From Allobosea sp. (GTDB lineage: Bacteria; Pseudomonadota; Alphaproteobacteria; Rhizobiales; Kaistiaceae): a stretch of DNA of 64,000 nt. Positions 29,222 through 37,833 of the stretch are shown here, piece by piece (the stretch's first letter is position 1; each line of letters starts with the position of its first letter). The position numbers and the translations under genes are program-made. A model generated the notes under the pieces. The model ran no database searches, was not told where the DNA came from, and worked only from the letters and a program-made list of their open reading frames with translations. The stretch covers positions 248,001 through 312,000 of the forward strand of contig JAFKFV010000007.1 of assembly GCA_017307955.1 (NCBI GenBank), in the 5' to 3' direction.

Positions 29222-29853
29222 GCCGCTTCCAACCCGTCGCATCGCGTCCCTATGCCTGGCCCTATACCGGCGGCTGGTCGATGGCCGAGACTGCGCTGTT
29301 CCTGATCGATTTCCAGGGCGAGGCCGTCGCCGAGACCGGCGCCGAACCCGTCGTCGCCGCGCTGGCGCCGCTTCTCCAGCGCTGGCGCGCGGCTGGCGGC
29401 TTCGTGCTGCATGGCCGCCGCGGCTTCGATCCGCTGGTCGGTCTGCCGCGCGTCACGGCCATCCGCAACGCCGCCCGCCCGCTCGACCGCATCCTGGCGC
29501 GCGGCAGCGATGGCTGGGACATCGTCACGCCGCTCGCGCCGCATGCGGGCGAGCCGGTGATCGACCATGCCGGCGACAACGCCTTTATCGGCACAGATCT
29601 TGGCTTCCTCGTCGAGCAGCGCGGCATCGCCAACCTCGTCGTCGCCGGCCTTCGCACCGAGGGCGCGGTGCATGCCACCATGCGCGCCGCCAATGATCTC
29701 GGCCTCGAATGCCTGCTGCTCGAGGACGGCACCGCGACCGACCTTGCCGGCGGTCACGAGACGATCATGAACATCACCCGCTTCGGCAGCGGCCTCTTCG
29801 GCACCACCGCCCCGATCGCCGCCGTCGAGGCGGCGATCTCGGGCTCAGACTGA
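29218..29853 (+). CDS. Isochorismatase-fold protein lacking catalytic Lys and Cys
   Basis: 211 residues, clearly the same fold as the preceding gene (LFLIDFQGEAV, VIDHAGDNAFIGTDL, VVAGLRTEGAVHATMRAA), but aligned by eye the catalytic Lys is His117 and the nucleophile Cys is Ala150; only Asp31 remains. It therefore should not be a cysteine hydrolase. Its start overlaps the stop of the active paralogue (ATGA, 29218-29221), which suggests a hetero-oligomer partner or a ligand-binding role. A shorter start at 29281 is possible. No frameshift or stop suggests decay. Confidence 0.8.
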   Translation: MSRFQPVASRPYAWPYTGGWSMAETALFLIDFQGEAVAETGAEPVVAALAPLLQRWRAAGGFVLHGRRGFDPLVGLPRVTAIRNAARPLDRILARGSDGWDIVTPLAPHAGEPVIDHAGDNAFIGTDLGFLVEQRGIANLVVAGLRTEGAVHATMRAANDLGLECLLLEDGTATDLAGGHETIMNITRFGSGLFGTTAPIAAVEAAISGSD

Positions 29854-29871
29854 GGACCACCCCACGCGGTC

Positions 29872-29964
29872 GTCATGCCCGGGCTCGTCCCGGGCATCCA
29901 CGTCTTCCTTTGATGGCGCGACAGCAAGCAAGACGTGGATGGCCGCAACAAGTGCGGCCATGAC
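29872..29964. repeat. REP/BIME-like palindromic repeat, copy 1
   Basis: GTCATG at 29872 mirrors CATGAC at 29959-29964. The unit starts with ATGCCCGGG-5-CCCGGGCAT (29875-29897), then CCACGTCTT (29898-29906), which pairs with AAGACGTGG (29930-29938), and ends with GGCCGCA/TGCGGCC. The GCCCGGG hairpin recurs at 47236 and 63654. It fills the gap before the amidase gene and may end transcription from the genes before it. Confidence 0.8.
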
Positions 29965-29984
29965 GGGGAAACGGGCACGGAAAG

Positions 29985-31415
29985 ATGACGAAAGTTTCCA
30001 TGATGAAGACCTGGTCGCCCGAGACGGGCTCGCTCGACATCGCGACGCTCGGCCGCCTCTATCGCGACGGCAGCCTGACGCCGTCGGCCGTCGTCTCCGC
30101 CTGCTATGACCGCATCGCGGCGCGGGGCGATGATCATGTCTGGATTCACCTCGCGCCGCGCGAGACGGTGATGGCGCAGGCGAAGGCGCTGGAAGCGGGC
30201 GGCCCCACAGACGATCCGCTCTGGGGCATCCCCTATTCGGTCAAGGACTGCAACGACGTCCCCGGCATGCCGACGACCAATGCGCTGCCCGAGATGGAGT
30301 ATTGGCCGGAGACGACGGGACAAGCGATCAACCGGCTGATCGAGAGCGGCGCGCTCTGCCTCGGCAAGGTCAATATGGACCAGTTCGGCATCGGCCTCGT
30401 CGGCGTGCGCACGCCCTATGGCGCCTGCTCGTCGGTGTTCGGCGAGGACTTCATCTCCGGCGGCTCGTCCTCCGGCTCGGGCGTCTCGGTCGCGGCAGGG
30501 CTCGTCAGCTTCTCGGTCGCCAACGACGCCGCCGGCTCGGGCCGCGTGCCGGCCGCCTTCAACAACATCGTCGGGCTGAAGCCGACGCCGGGCTTCATCT
30601 CCAATTCGTCGGTCTCCGGCGGCGGCAGCCTCAAATCGGCCGAGACCATGACCGTCTTCGCGCTGACGACGGCGGACGCGGTGACCGTCGGCCGACGCAT
30701 GGGCGGCTATGATCCGTCCTACGAGTTCTCCAAACCAGAGGCCGACACGGTCGATCTCGCCATCGCGCCGATCCCGCCGAAGTTCCGCTTCGGCGTCCCG
30801 GCCGGCGCGGCGCTGCGCTTCTTCGGCGACGGCGAGGCCGAGAAGCTCTTCGCCGCCGCCGTCGCGCGGCTGGAGGCGATGGGCGGCACCAAGGTCGAGG
30901 TCGATTTCACGCCCTTCGAGGAAACGCAGAAGCTGCTCTATGGCGGGCCGTTCATCGCCGAGCGCGCGATCGCCATGGACAAGGTCGTCGCCGAGCACCG
31001 CGACCATATCCATCCGGTGACGCTGTCGATCCTCGAGACGAGTTCGGACCACTCGGCGAAGGACGTGTTCGCGGCGATCCACAAGGTGGCGGCGCTGAAG
31101 CGCGACACCCGCGCCAGCTGGGACGACATCGACGTGCTCGTCGTGCCGACGACGCCGACCATCTATACCAAGGCGGAGATCCTCGCCGACCCGATCCGCC
31201 TCAACGCGCAGCTCGGCATCTACACGAATTTCGTGAACCTGATGGGGCTGTGCGGCATGGCCGTGCCGAACGGCTTCCGGCCGGATGGCATGCCGCAGGG
31301 CATCACCTTCCTCGCCCCGTCCTGGCAGGACGCCAAGGTCGCGAGCTATGGCGCCGCCTATCACGCGGCGACAGGATTGACCCTCGGCGCGACGGATAAT
31401 CCTCAGCCTGCTTGA
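29985..31415 (+). CDS. Amidase-signature protein, allophanate-hydrolase-like
   Basis: 476 residues of the amidase-signature family. The Ser-cisSer-Lys triad is in PYSVKDCND, GGSSSGSGVSVAAG and NDAAGSGRVPAAFNNIVGLK. The blocks FNNIVGLKPTPGFIS, ALTTADA, and QLGIYTNFVNLMGLCGMAVP near the C terminus are those of allophanate hydrolases (AtzF and the DUR1 half of urea amidolyase), rather than GatA. It lacks the C-terminal decarboxylase-like domain of AtzF. In context it would follow a biuret-type hydrolase and release ammonia and carbon dioxide; this is inference. Confidence 0.82.
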   Translation: MTKVSMMKTWSPETGSLDIATLGRLYRDGSLTPSAVVSACYDRIAARGDDHVWIHLAPRETVMAQAKALEAGGPTDDPLWGIPYSVKDCNDVPGMPTTNALPEMEYWPETTGQAINRLIESGALCLGKVNMDQFGIGLVGVRTPYGACSSVFGEDFISGGSSSGSGVSVAAGLVSFSVANDAAGSGRVPAAFNNIVGLKPTPGFISNSSVSGGGSLKSAETMTVFALTTADAVTVGRRMGGYDPSYEFSKPEADTVDLAIAPIPPKFRFGVPAGAALRFFGDGEAEKLFAAAVARLEAMGGTKVEVDFTPFEETQKLLYGGPFIAERAIAMDKVVAEHRDHIHPVTLSILETSSDHSAKDVFAAIHKVAALKRDTRASWDDIDVLVVPTTPTIYTKAEILADPIRLNAQLGIYTNFVNLMGLCGMAVPNGFRPDGMPQGITFLAPSWQDAKVASYGAAYHAATGLTLGATDNPQPA

Positions 31416-31484
31416 TCCGGGTCAAGGCGCCGCTGCCGCTTCCGGCGACGATCTCCCCGCCATCACATCGGGGAGATATCGCTC

Positions 31485-31595
31485 ATGGGCCATACCATCG
31501 CAATCATCGGCATCGTCGTCGCCTTCGGCGCCTTCATGGCCGTCCTGGCGCTCACCGAGCGGCAGAACCGCACGACCTGGAAGGAATTCCAGTAG
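31485..31595 (+). CDS. Small membrane protein, 36 residues
   Basis: A short frame with one hydrophobic helix (IAIIGIVVAFGAFMAVLAL) and a polar C-terminal tail TERQNRTTWKEFQ. GGGGAG lies about 10 bases upstream of the ATG. It sits between the amidase and the convergent permease gene. The clean membrane helix and ribosome site make it a likely real gene; the function is unknown. Confidence 0.55.
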   Translation: MGHTIAIIGIVVAFGAFMAVLALTERQNRTTWKEFQ

Positions 31596-31625
31596 CCGGA
31601 AACGGGGTGGGGCTTCGGCCCCGCC

Positions 31626-31659
31626 TCAGTGCACGCCCTTGGTCAGTGCACGCCCTTGG
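31626..31659. repeat. 17-bp exact tandem duplication at the 3' end of the permease gene
   Basis: TCAGTGCACGCCCTTGG occurs at 31626-31642 and again, with no gap and no mismatch, at 31643-31659. It includes the minus-strand stop codon and last codons of the permease gene, so the extra copy lies just after the functional stop. Identity of the copies implies a recent slippage or duplication event. Confidence 0.95.
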
Positions 31660-32518
31660 TGAGTCCCTGGACGAAATAGCGGTTCAGGAACAGCGCCATC
31701 AGCATGATCGGCACGGTGGAGAAGTGGGCGAGCGCGCCGAGCGTTCCCCAGGTGATGTCCTTCGTCCCGAAAGCGGCGAGCAGCGCCACCGAGAGCGGCT
31801 TCGAGTCCGAATTGGTCAGGAACATCGCCACCAGGAAGTCATTCCACGAGAACATGACGCAGAAGAGCGCCGAGGCGATGATGCCCGGCGTGACGGTCGG
31901 CAGCGCGACGCGCCAGAACGCGCCCCAGAGCGTGCAGCCGTCGGTTAGCGCCGCCTCCTCCATGTCCTTCGGCAGCGAGCGGAAGTAGGAGAACATCATC
32001 CATGTCACGAAGGCGCAGTTGAGCGTCGTGTTGATGAGGATGACCGCCCACCAGGTTCCGAGCAGCCCGATATCGCGCATCATGAGATAGAAGGGCAGCA
32101 GCGTCGCGATGATCGGCACCGTGCGCACGGCGAGGAAGAGATAGGCGACGCCGATCGCATAGCGCCAGCGCGAGCGGGCGAGCGCATAGCCGGCCGGGAC
32201 GCCGAGCAGCAGCGACAGCGCCGCCGAGCCGATCGAGATGACGAGGCTCGACTTCAAGAGCTGCCAGACGTCGAACACCTCGAAGACGCGGCGGAAATTG
32301 AGCAGCGTCGGCTCGAACAGGAAGGCCGGCGGCGAGGAGAACATGTCCTTCGGCGGCTTGTAGGCGGTCGCGACCAGCCACAGCACCGGGATCATGTAGA
32401 CGAGCAGGATGAGGACGAGCGCCGTCCGCTCGATGCGGATGCGCCGCTGCAGCGCGGTCACGCGCCGCGCCGGCAGGGCGGCGCGCGGCAGGGCGGCGGT
32501 GGTGGTCATGCTGCTCAT
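31643..32518 (-). CDS. ABC transporter permease, MalG/carbohydrate type
   Basis: 291 residues, six membrane spans, with the cytoplasmic EAA loop MEEAALTDGCTLWGAFWRVALP and the C-terminal NRYFVQGLTKGVH characteristic of the MalG branch (family 1 binding-protein-dependent importers). Its ATG overlaps the stop of the partner permease (32515-32518). It completes the importer with the gene upstream, the binding protein at 33605 and probably the ATPase at 27360. Confidence 0.9.
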   Translation of the reverse strand: MSSMTTTAALPRAALPARRVTALQRRIRIERTALVLILLVYMIPVLWLVATAYKPPKDMFSSPPAFLFEPTLLNFRRVFEVFDVWQLLKSSLVISIGSAALSLLLGVPAGYALARSRWRYAIGVAYLFLAVRTVPIIATLLPFYLMMRDIGLLGTWWAVILINTTLNCAFVTWMMFSYFRSLPKDMEEAALTDGCTLWGAFWRVALPTVTPGIIASALFCVMFSWNDFLVAMFLTNSDSKPLSVALLAAFGTKDITWGTLGALAHFSTVPIMLMALFLNRYFVQGLTKGVH

Positions 32519-33468
32519 TGCTCGTTGGCCTTCACGTCGGCGCGGCGGATGAGGAGCGTGAAGCCCGCCGCCATCAGGGCGATGCACAGGATCGAGACAT
32601 TCGCGATCGCCGAGGCATAGCCGATGTTGAAGAACTGCAGGCCCTGCTTCACGCCATAGACCATCAGCGAATTGGTCGCGTCGGCCGGCCCGCCGCCGGT
32701 GGTCACGAAGATGGAATCGAAGACGCGGAAGGCGTCCATCATCCTGAGCACCAGCGCGAGGAACACGGTCGGCAGCAGCAGCGGCAGGATCACGAGGCGG
32801 AAGCGCTGCCAGGCTGTCGCGCCATCGGCCGCCGCGGCCTCGAGGATGTCGGAGGGCAGCGCCTTCAGCCCGGCCAGCAGGATGAGCGCGACGAGCGGCG
32901 TCCACTCCCAGATATCGACGAAGATCAGCGTCGGCAGCGCGGTGGTGGTGCCGGCGAGGAGGCCGCGCGGCGAGGTGATGCCCCATTCGGCGAGGTAGTA
33001 GCCGAAATAGCCGTAATCGACGGCGAGCAGCGCGCGGAAGATGAGGCCGACGACCAGCGGCGTGATCGTCACGGGAATGAGCAGGAAGGCGAGGCAGATG
33101 CGGTTGAAGCGGCTGTCGCGCCACAGGAGAAGCGCGAGGCCGAGGCCGAGCACGAACTGGAAGACGACCGCGCCGATCGTGAAGACGAAGGTATTGATCA
33201 GTGCGCGCTGGCCGGTCTTGTCGGTCAGAAGGTCGACATAGTTCTGAAGGCCGACGAAGGTCTTCGAGCCGCCGCGGCGCAGAAGGTTATATTCGAAGAA
33301 GGAATAGGCGATGCCCTGGGCCAGCGGCCACAGCGCGATGACGGCGATATAGACGACCGCCGGCAGGGCGAGGGCGAGAAGGAACAGTTTGCGGCGATCG
33401 TCGAAACGCATTCCGCTCCTGCGCATCTTGCTGCCCGGCAGGACGGCGGTGGAGGTTGCACTCGTCAC
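32515..33468 (-). CDS. ABC transporter permease, MalF/carbohydrate type
   Basis: 317 residues with an N-terminal cytoplasmic tail, six spans and the EAA loop ILEAAAADGATAWQRFRLVILP. FVTTGGGPADATNSLMVYGVKQGLQ near the C terminus is the usual block of sugar permeases. GTG start at 33468 follows GGAG by about 7 bases. Gene order binding protein, MalF, MalG on the minus strand is standard. Confidence 0.9.
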   Translation of the reverse strand: MTSATSTAVLPGSKMRRSGMRFDDRRKLFLLALALPAVVYIAVIALWPLAQGIAYSFFEYNLLRRGGSKTFVGLQNYVDLLTDKTGQRALINTFVFTIGAVVFQFVLGLGLALLLWRDSRFNRICLAFLLIPVTITPLVVGLIFRALLAVDYGYFGYYLAEWGITSPRGLLAGTTTALPTLIFVDIWEWTPLVALILLAGLKALPSDILEAAAADGATAWQRFRLVILPLLLPTVFLALVLRMMDAFRVFDSIFVTTGGGPADATNSLMVYGVKQGLQFFNIGYASAIANVSILCIALMAAGFTLLIRRADVKANEQ

Positions 33469-33557
33469 GGACGCTCTCCGGCATGGGAAAAGAGGCTGCG
33501 GCTCTCGGGGGAAAGGCCGCAGCCTGGGGCCCGAACCGAATTTCGTCCGGACCGAGG

Positions 33558-33581
33558 CCCCTTCCCGCGGGCGGGAAGGGG
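33558..33581. terminator. Intercistronic hairpin between binding protein and permease genes
   Basis: A perfect 10-bp stem, CCCCTTCCCG/CGGGAAGGGG with a 4-base loop, 24 bp downstream of the binding-protein stop and 90 bp before the permease start on the minus strand. Such hairpins commonly stabilise the binding-protein mRNA or partly terminate, giving more binding protein than permease. No T-run follows. Confidence 0.6.
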
Positions 33582-33604
33582 TTTGGCGAAAGGATCGACG
33601 ATCC

Positions 33605-34885
33605 TCAGAACAGCTTCTCGGCCTGGGCCTGCGCCTCGTCGAGCGCCGCCTTGGGATCGGTATTGCCGACGAGGACGGCGTTGACGGCCGTGCCGAGCAG
33701 GTCCTGGATCTCAGGATACTGCGGAATGCGCGGACGATAGTCGCCGTCGGCGTTCTCGAAGGACTTGGCGATGACCGGGAGGAACGGATACTTGGCGTTG
33801 AGCTCGGGATCCGCCAGCGTCGACTTGCGGATATAGCTGCCGGCGCCGTTCATGTTCATTTCCTTCTGGACTTCAGGGCTGACCAGCCACTTGATGAAGC
33901 TCCAGGCGGCTTCCTGCTTCTCCTTGTCGAGATCGGCATTGATCGCCATGCCCCAGCCGCCGAGACCATATTTCAGCGGCAGGCCCTTGCCGACCGGCGT
34001 GTAGGTGATGCCGACGGAATCGACGATCTTCGACATCGCGGGGTCGTAATAGCCGGGGGCGCCGACCGACCAGGTCTCCATCAGCGCGACGAGGCCCTGG
34101 CGGAAGCTCTCCTCGCGGCCGCCCCAGTCATAATCGACCGCTCCGGGCGGCGCCGCCTTGTCGAACAGCTCCTTGTAGATCTTGAGGCTGGCGACATTGG
34201 CGTCCGAGTTCAGCGCCGGCTTGCCGTTGGCGTCGAGCACCGAGCCGCCGAGCTGGGCGTTGTACTGCAGCCAGTCCTGCGCCACGGCGGCACCCTTCTG
34301 GCCGTTGGCGACGAAGCCGTAGATCTTCTTGGACGGGTCGGTCAGCTTGATCGCTGCGTCGACGAAGTCCTCGGCGGTCTCCGGCACCTTGATGCCGGCG
34401 GCGTCGAGCAGATCCTTGCGATAGGCCATCACCGCCGCATAGCCGGCGAACGGGAAGGCGACCTGCTTGCCGTTATACTGGCCGATATACTGGATGGTGG
34501 CCGGATAGATGTCGTCGAGCTGCAGCTCGGCCGCATCGCGCTTCATGAGCTCGGTCAGGTCGACCGTATAGCCGTTCTCGGCATACTGGCCGGCCCAGAC
34601 GATGTCCATGGTGATGAGATCATAGGACTTCGTGTGGCCGACGAAATCGGCCTGGGTCTTGGTCAGCAGCGAGCCGTAGTCGAGGATGTCGACCTTCACG
34701 GTGGCGCCGGTCTTCTCCTCGAACTGCGGCGCCAGCTTGGCGATCACCGCCGCGAACTGGTCGTTCTGCGACGCGATCGTCAGCGTCGTTCCGGCCAGCG
34801 GCTTGTCGGCCGCCCCCGCAGTCGCCACGGCCGAAGCCAGCGCGAGCGCGGCGACACCGAACCTCAATGCAGATGTCTTGATCAT
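33605..34885 (-). CDS. Extracellular solute-binding protein, family 1
   Basis: 426 residues with a Sec signal (MIKTSALRFGVAALALASAVATAGA, cleavage after GAA; only the start is given here) and a family 1 fold: FEEKTGATVKVDILDYGSLLTK, YDLITMDIVWAGQYAENGYTVDL, and GGWGMAINADLDKEKQEAAWSF. Family 1 proteins mostly bind sugars or polyols, but the neighbouring amidohydrolases leave the solute open. It heads the minus-strand importer operon, with a promoter at 34927-34954. Confidence 0.88.
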   Translation of the reverse strand: MIKTSALRFGVAALALASAVATAGAADKPLAGTTLTIASQNDQFAAVIAKLAPQFEEKTGATVKVDILDYGSLLTKTQADFVGHTKSYDLITMDIVWAGQYAENGYTVDLTELMKRDAAELQLDDIYPATIQYIGQYNGKQVAFPFAGYAAVMAYRKDLLDAAGIKVPETAEDFVDAAIKLTDPSKKIYGFVANGQKGAAVAQDWLQYNAQLGGSVLDANGKPALNSDANVASLKIYKELFDKAAPPGAVDYDWGGREESFRQGLVALMETWSVGAPGYYDPAMSKIVDSVGITYTPVGKGLPLKYGLGGWGMAINADLDKEKQEAAWSFIKWLVSPEVQKEMNMNGAGSYIRKSTLADPELNAKYPFLPVIAKSFENADGDYRPRIPQYPEIQDLLGTAVNAVLVGNTDPKAALDEAQAQAEKLF

Positions 34886-35314
34886 TCCCGTGACTCTCTT
34901 CCGTTGTGACAAGGGAGCGGAAACGGAGTATACATCAAACAAAATCGCGCTCAAGAAACGTCAATTATCTCCGATTCTCACAGAAATGCACATCTTGGCC
35001 GAACACGTTACGAACAAGGGCAGCAAGAACACTCATTCATCGGCCGCGACAATCATGTTGCAGCCAGAAGATCGACCTTGTTCGATTCATCGTCGCGCTT
35101 CGGTTGCAGCGCTCCCGATCGCCTGTTCCGATCCCCATCTTTCTGTCCGCGCCCGGCCTGACCGCCGTTCAGGAGTATCGCCCCTGCACAATTTCGCATC
35201 AAGTGCCGCCTGCGACCAAAGGACGGGCAGGCTGCGCCTTTACGCGGCGGCGGCGATCGGCAACCATTCCCTCCAGTCCTCGCCTATGGGAGTCCGCCTC
35301 CGGCGGTTCGACGC
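34886..35314. other. Divergent intergenic region, about 430 bp
   Basis: It separates the binding-protein gene from the monooxygenase operon. The left 100 bp are A+T-rich and hold the minus-strand promoter. The right part is GC-rich; for the plus-strand gene at 35315 I see no clear promoter or Shine-Dalgarno. No small gene or strong palindrome is recognisable. Confidence 0.5.
34927..34954 (-). promoter_or_regulatory. Probable promoter of the binding-protein operon
   Basis: On the minus strand TTGAGC (34954-34949) is followed after 16 bp by TATACT (34932-34927), 42 bp before the ATG at 34885. The stretch is one of the few A+T-rich segments of this region. Confidence 0.5.
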
Positions 35315-36769
35315 ATGAGCGCTTCGTCACGACCTTCCTCCTCCCGCCTCGCCACCCTCGAAGACACGATCCACCGCGACCTCGAGCGCATCGAGGCGGC
35401 GCCGCGCGCCTGGCTGCCACGCCGCAGCGGCCCCGACGGCGCGCCGCTGCATAATGTGGTCATCGTCGGCGCAGGGCTTTCCGGCCTCTCGATCGGCTTC
35501 GGCCTCAAGCGGCAGGGCGTCGGCGACGTCGTGCTGATCGACCGCAGCGACGAGGGCCGCGAGGGGCCGTGGATCTCCTGCGCCCGCATGGACACGCTGC
35601 GCTCGCCGAAGCACCTGTCGGGCCCCGATCTCGGCGTGCCGAGCCTCACCTACCGCTCCTGGTACGAGGCGGCGCATGGCGAGGCGGCCTGGGAGAACGT
35701 CGGCAAGATCGACCGCACCGACTGGATGGACTATCTCGTCTGGTACCGCCGCATGGCGGCGCTCGACGTGCGCAATCGCACGACGCTGAAGGCGATCCGC
35801 CCGCTCGAGGACTATCTGGTGCTCGATATCGAGACGCCGGACGGACCGGGCCGCCTCTATGCCCGCAAGCTGGTGCTGGCGACCGGCATCGAGGGTGCCG
35901 GCGGCCTCGCGGTGCCGCCCTTCGTCGCCGATCTGCCGCGCGAGAGCTGGACCCATAGCGGCGAGGCGGTCGCGGCCGAGCGGCTCGCCGGCCTCGATGT
36001 CGGCATCGTCGGCGCCGCCTCCTCGGCCTTCGACTGGGCCGTGGCGGCGCTCCGCAACGGGGCGCGCTCGGCGACGCTCTTTGCGCGGGCGAGCGAACTG
36101 CCGAAAACCGAGGTGCTGGCCTGGTCGAACTTCCCGGGCTTTCTCGGCCATTTCGCCGATCTCGACGCGACGCGGCGCTGGCGTTTCATGCGCCGCTTCT
36201 TCGAACTGAAGGTGCCGCCGACGCAGGAGATGTACCGCGCCGCGCATGCCTTCCCCAATTTCCGCGCCGAACTCGGCTGCCCGCCGCAATCGGCGCGGAT
36301 GGTGGATGGCCGCGTCGCGATCGAGACGCCGCGCGGCGTGTTCACATTCGATCACCTGCTGCTCGGGACGGGCTACGAGATCGACCTTTCGAAACGCCCC
36401 GAGCTCGCGCCCTTCGCCGGCGAGATCGCGCTCTGGCAGGACCGCTTCACGCCGCCAGAAGGCGAGGAGGACGCAGCGCTCGCGCTCTATCCCTATCTCG
36501 GTCGCGATTTCGAGTTCACCGAGAAGCATCCCGGCACCGCGCCGTGGATCGGCAATATCCATGTCTTCAACAATGGCGCCGTGCCGAGCCTAGGGCCGAT
36601 CTGCAACGGCATCACCGGGCTCAAATATGGCGTGCCGCGCATGGTGGCGGCGCTGACGCGCGGGCTGTTCCTCGCCGATGCCGACCGTCACTATGCCGAC
36701 CTCATGGCCTATGACGAACAGCATTTCCGCGCCGAGGATACCGGCCGCGCGGCGCATGCCGAGATCTAG
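35315..36769 (+). CDS. FAD/NAD(P)-binding flavoprotein monooxygenase
   Basis: 484 residues. The FAD Rossmann motif VVIVGAGLSGLSIGFGL lies at about residues 48-64, a second nucleotide site at VGIVGAASSAFDWAVAAL, and the C-terminal block DHLLLGTGYEIDLSKRPEL resembles flavin-containing/Baeyer-Villiger monooxygenases. A clean FxGxxxHxxxW/P fingerprint of classical enzymes is not seen. Ten bases downstream starts a questin-oxidase-like gene, so the two probably act in sequence on one compound. Substrate unknown. Confidence 0.78.
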   Translation: MSASSRPSSSRLATLEDTIHRDLERIEAAPRAWLPRRSGPDGAPLHNVVIVGAGLSGLSIGFGLKRQGVGDVVLIDRSDEGREGPWISCARMDTLRSPKHLSGPDLGVPSLTYRSWYEAAHGEAAWENVGKIDRTDWMDYLVWYRRMAALDVRNRTTLKAIRPLEDYLVLDIETPDGPGRLYARKLVLATGIEGAGGLAVPPFVADLPRESWTHSGEAVAAERLAGLDVGIVGAASSAFDWAVAALRNGARSATLFARASELPKTEVLAWSNFPGFLGHFADLDATRRWRFMRRFFELKVPPTQEMYRAAHAFPNFRAELGCPPQSARMVDGRVAIETPRGVFTFDHLLLGTGYEIDLSKRPELAPFAGEIALWQDRFTPPEGEEDAALALYPYLGRDFEFTEKHPGTAPWIGNIHVFNNGAVPSLGPICNGITGLKYGVPRMVAALTRGLFLADADRHYADLMAYDEQHFRAEDTGRAAHAEI

Positions 36770-36778
36770 GAGGAAAGA

Positions 36779-37822
36779 ATGAGCCTTGCATCCGCGGTTT
36801 CCGGCGGCGGTCTCGACGATCTGGTCGCCGATGCCCGCGCCGACAGCGTCGAGTTTCCCTATCTCCTCGCCAACCATGTGCCGATGATCCTCGTCGCCAT
36901 GGACCGGCTCGGCGCCGACGAGCCCCGCATGGCCGAATGGCTCGCGATGTATCGCCGCGTGAAGGGCCTCGTGCCGATGCCGCCGCGCGTCGCGCCGATC
37001 ACCCGCGCCGACTGGCTCGCCCATCTCGGCGATCGCAGCCGCGAGGCGGATTATCGCGACCTGATGACGAGCGAGGTCCGGCGCCTCGGCATCGACGGCG
37101 CGATCAAGGCCTATGTCCCGACGCTCATTCCCGGCGTCGGCGCAAGCGCACTGCATTGCCTGATGCGGCTCGCCTATGGCTGCCTGCGCATGGACGCGGC
37201 CGAGGTCGGCACGGCGATCGGCTACTGGTGCGCGACCTATCTGAAGATGCCGCTGCCGACCGGCGCGCCGCCCGTCACCGACGATCCCGGCGCCATCCTC
37301 GCGGCGTCGTCGGCCGTTCCGGACATGCACCGCCTGGAGCCGGAGACCGACCTGCTCTGGCACACGATCCGCGCCGCCGGCGAGGCGCCCGGCTTCGCGC
37401 CGATCGTCGACATGCTGGAGATCCGCGGCGACTGCATGAACCGCCTCGCCGCGACCTCGCTCGCGCTCTTCGCCGCGACGATGGACTTCTCGGCGCTGCA
37501 TGCCGTGACGGGGACGCATTGGGTGCGCCTCGTCTCGCCGCATCTGGAGGCGGAGGACCGGCCGCGCCTGATGCGCCATTTCTGGCAGATCATCGCCGCG
37601 CTGGTACCGAAGATCGGCTTCCCGTCGCTGCCGATGGCCGAAGAGCTCGAGGGCTGGCGGAGCCTGCCGGCGCCGTCCTGGGACGCCATCGCGGCGGCGG
37701 CGATCGCTTCCGACGACGAGCACGACATCTCGCTCGTCTTCTCGGCGCGCGAGGAAGAGAAGGTCTATGGCGACCCGCTCTACCGCGTGGTCGCGGCGCG
37801 GCGCGTCGCCCTCATCCCCTGA
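36779..37822 (+). CDS. Questin oxidase-like (DUF4243) protein
   Basis: 347 residues, mostly helical. The N-terminal block FPYLLANHVPMILVAMDRLGA and later HCLMRLAYGCLRMD and TGTHWVRLVSPHL match the questin-oxidase-like family, known mainly from fungal polyketide pathways where members catalyse Baeyer-Villiger-type ring cleavage without an obvious cofactor motif. AGGAGG directly precedes the ATG by 6 bases. Between a flavin monooxygenase and an amidohydrolase, a ring-opening role is an attractive inference. Recognition is by pattern and less secure than for its neighbours. Confidence 0.65.
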   Translation: MSLASAVSGGGLDDLVADARADSVEFPYLLANHVPMILVAMDRLGADEPRMAEWLAMYRRVKGLVPMPPRVAPITRADWLAHLGDRSREADYRDLMTSEVRRLGIDGAIKAYVPTLIPGVGASALHCLMRLAYGCLRMDAAEVGTAIGYWCATYLKMPLPTGAPPVTDDPGAILAASSAVPDMHRLEPETDLLWHTIRAAGEAPGFAPIVDMLEIRGDCMNRLAATSLALFAATMDFSALHAVTGTHWVRLVSPHLEAEDRPRLMRHFWQIIAALVPKIGFPSLPMAEELEGWRSLPAPSWDAIAAAAIASDDEHDISLVFSAREEEKVYGDPLYRVVAARRVALIP

Positions 37823-37833
37823 CGGAAGAAAAC

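Noticed and set aside
29218-29853. The second isochorismatase-fold gene as a decaying pseudogene
   Set aside because: The frame is full length, coupled to its neighbour and keeps the fold motifs; only catalytic residues differ, which fits altered function better than decay.
34928-34933. A third GTATAC as an operator of the GntR regulator at 341
   Set aside because: It coincides with the -10 TATACT of the binding-protein promoter and lacks the surrounding dyad seen at 143-156.
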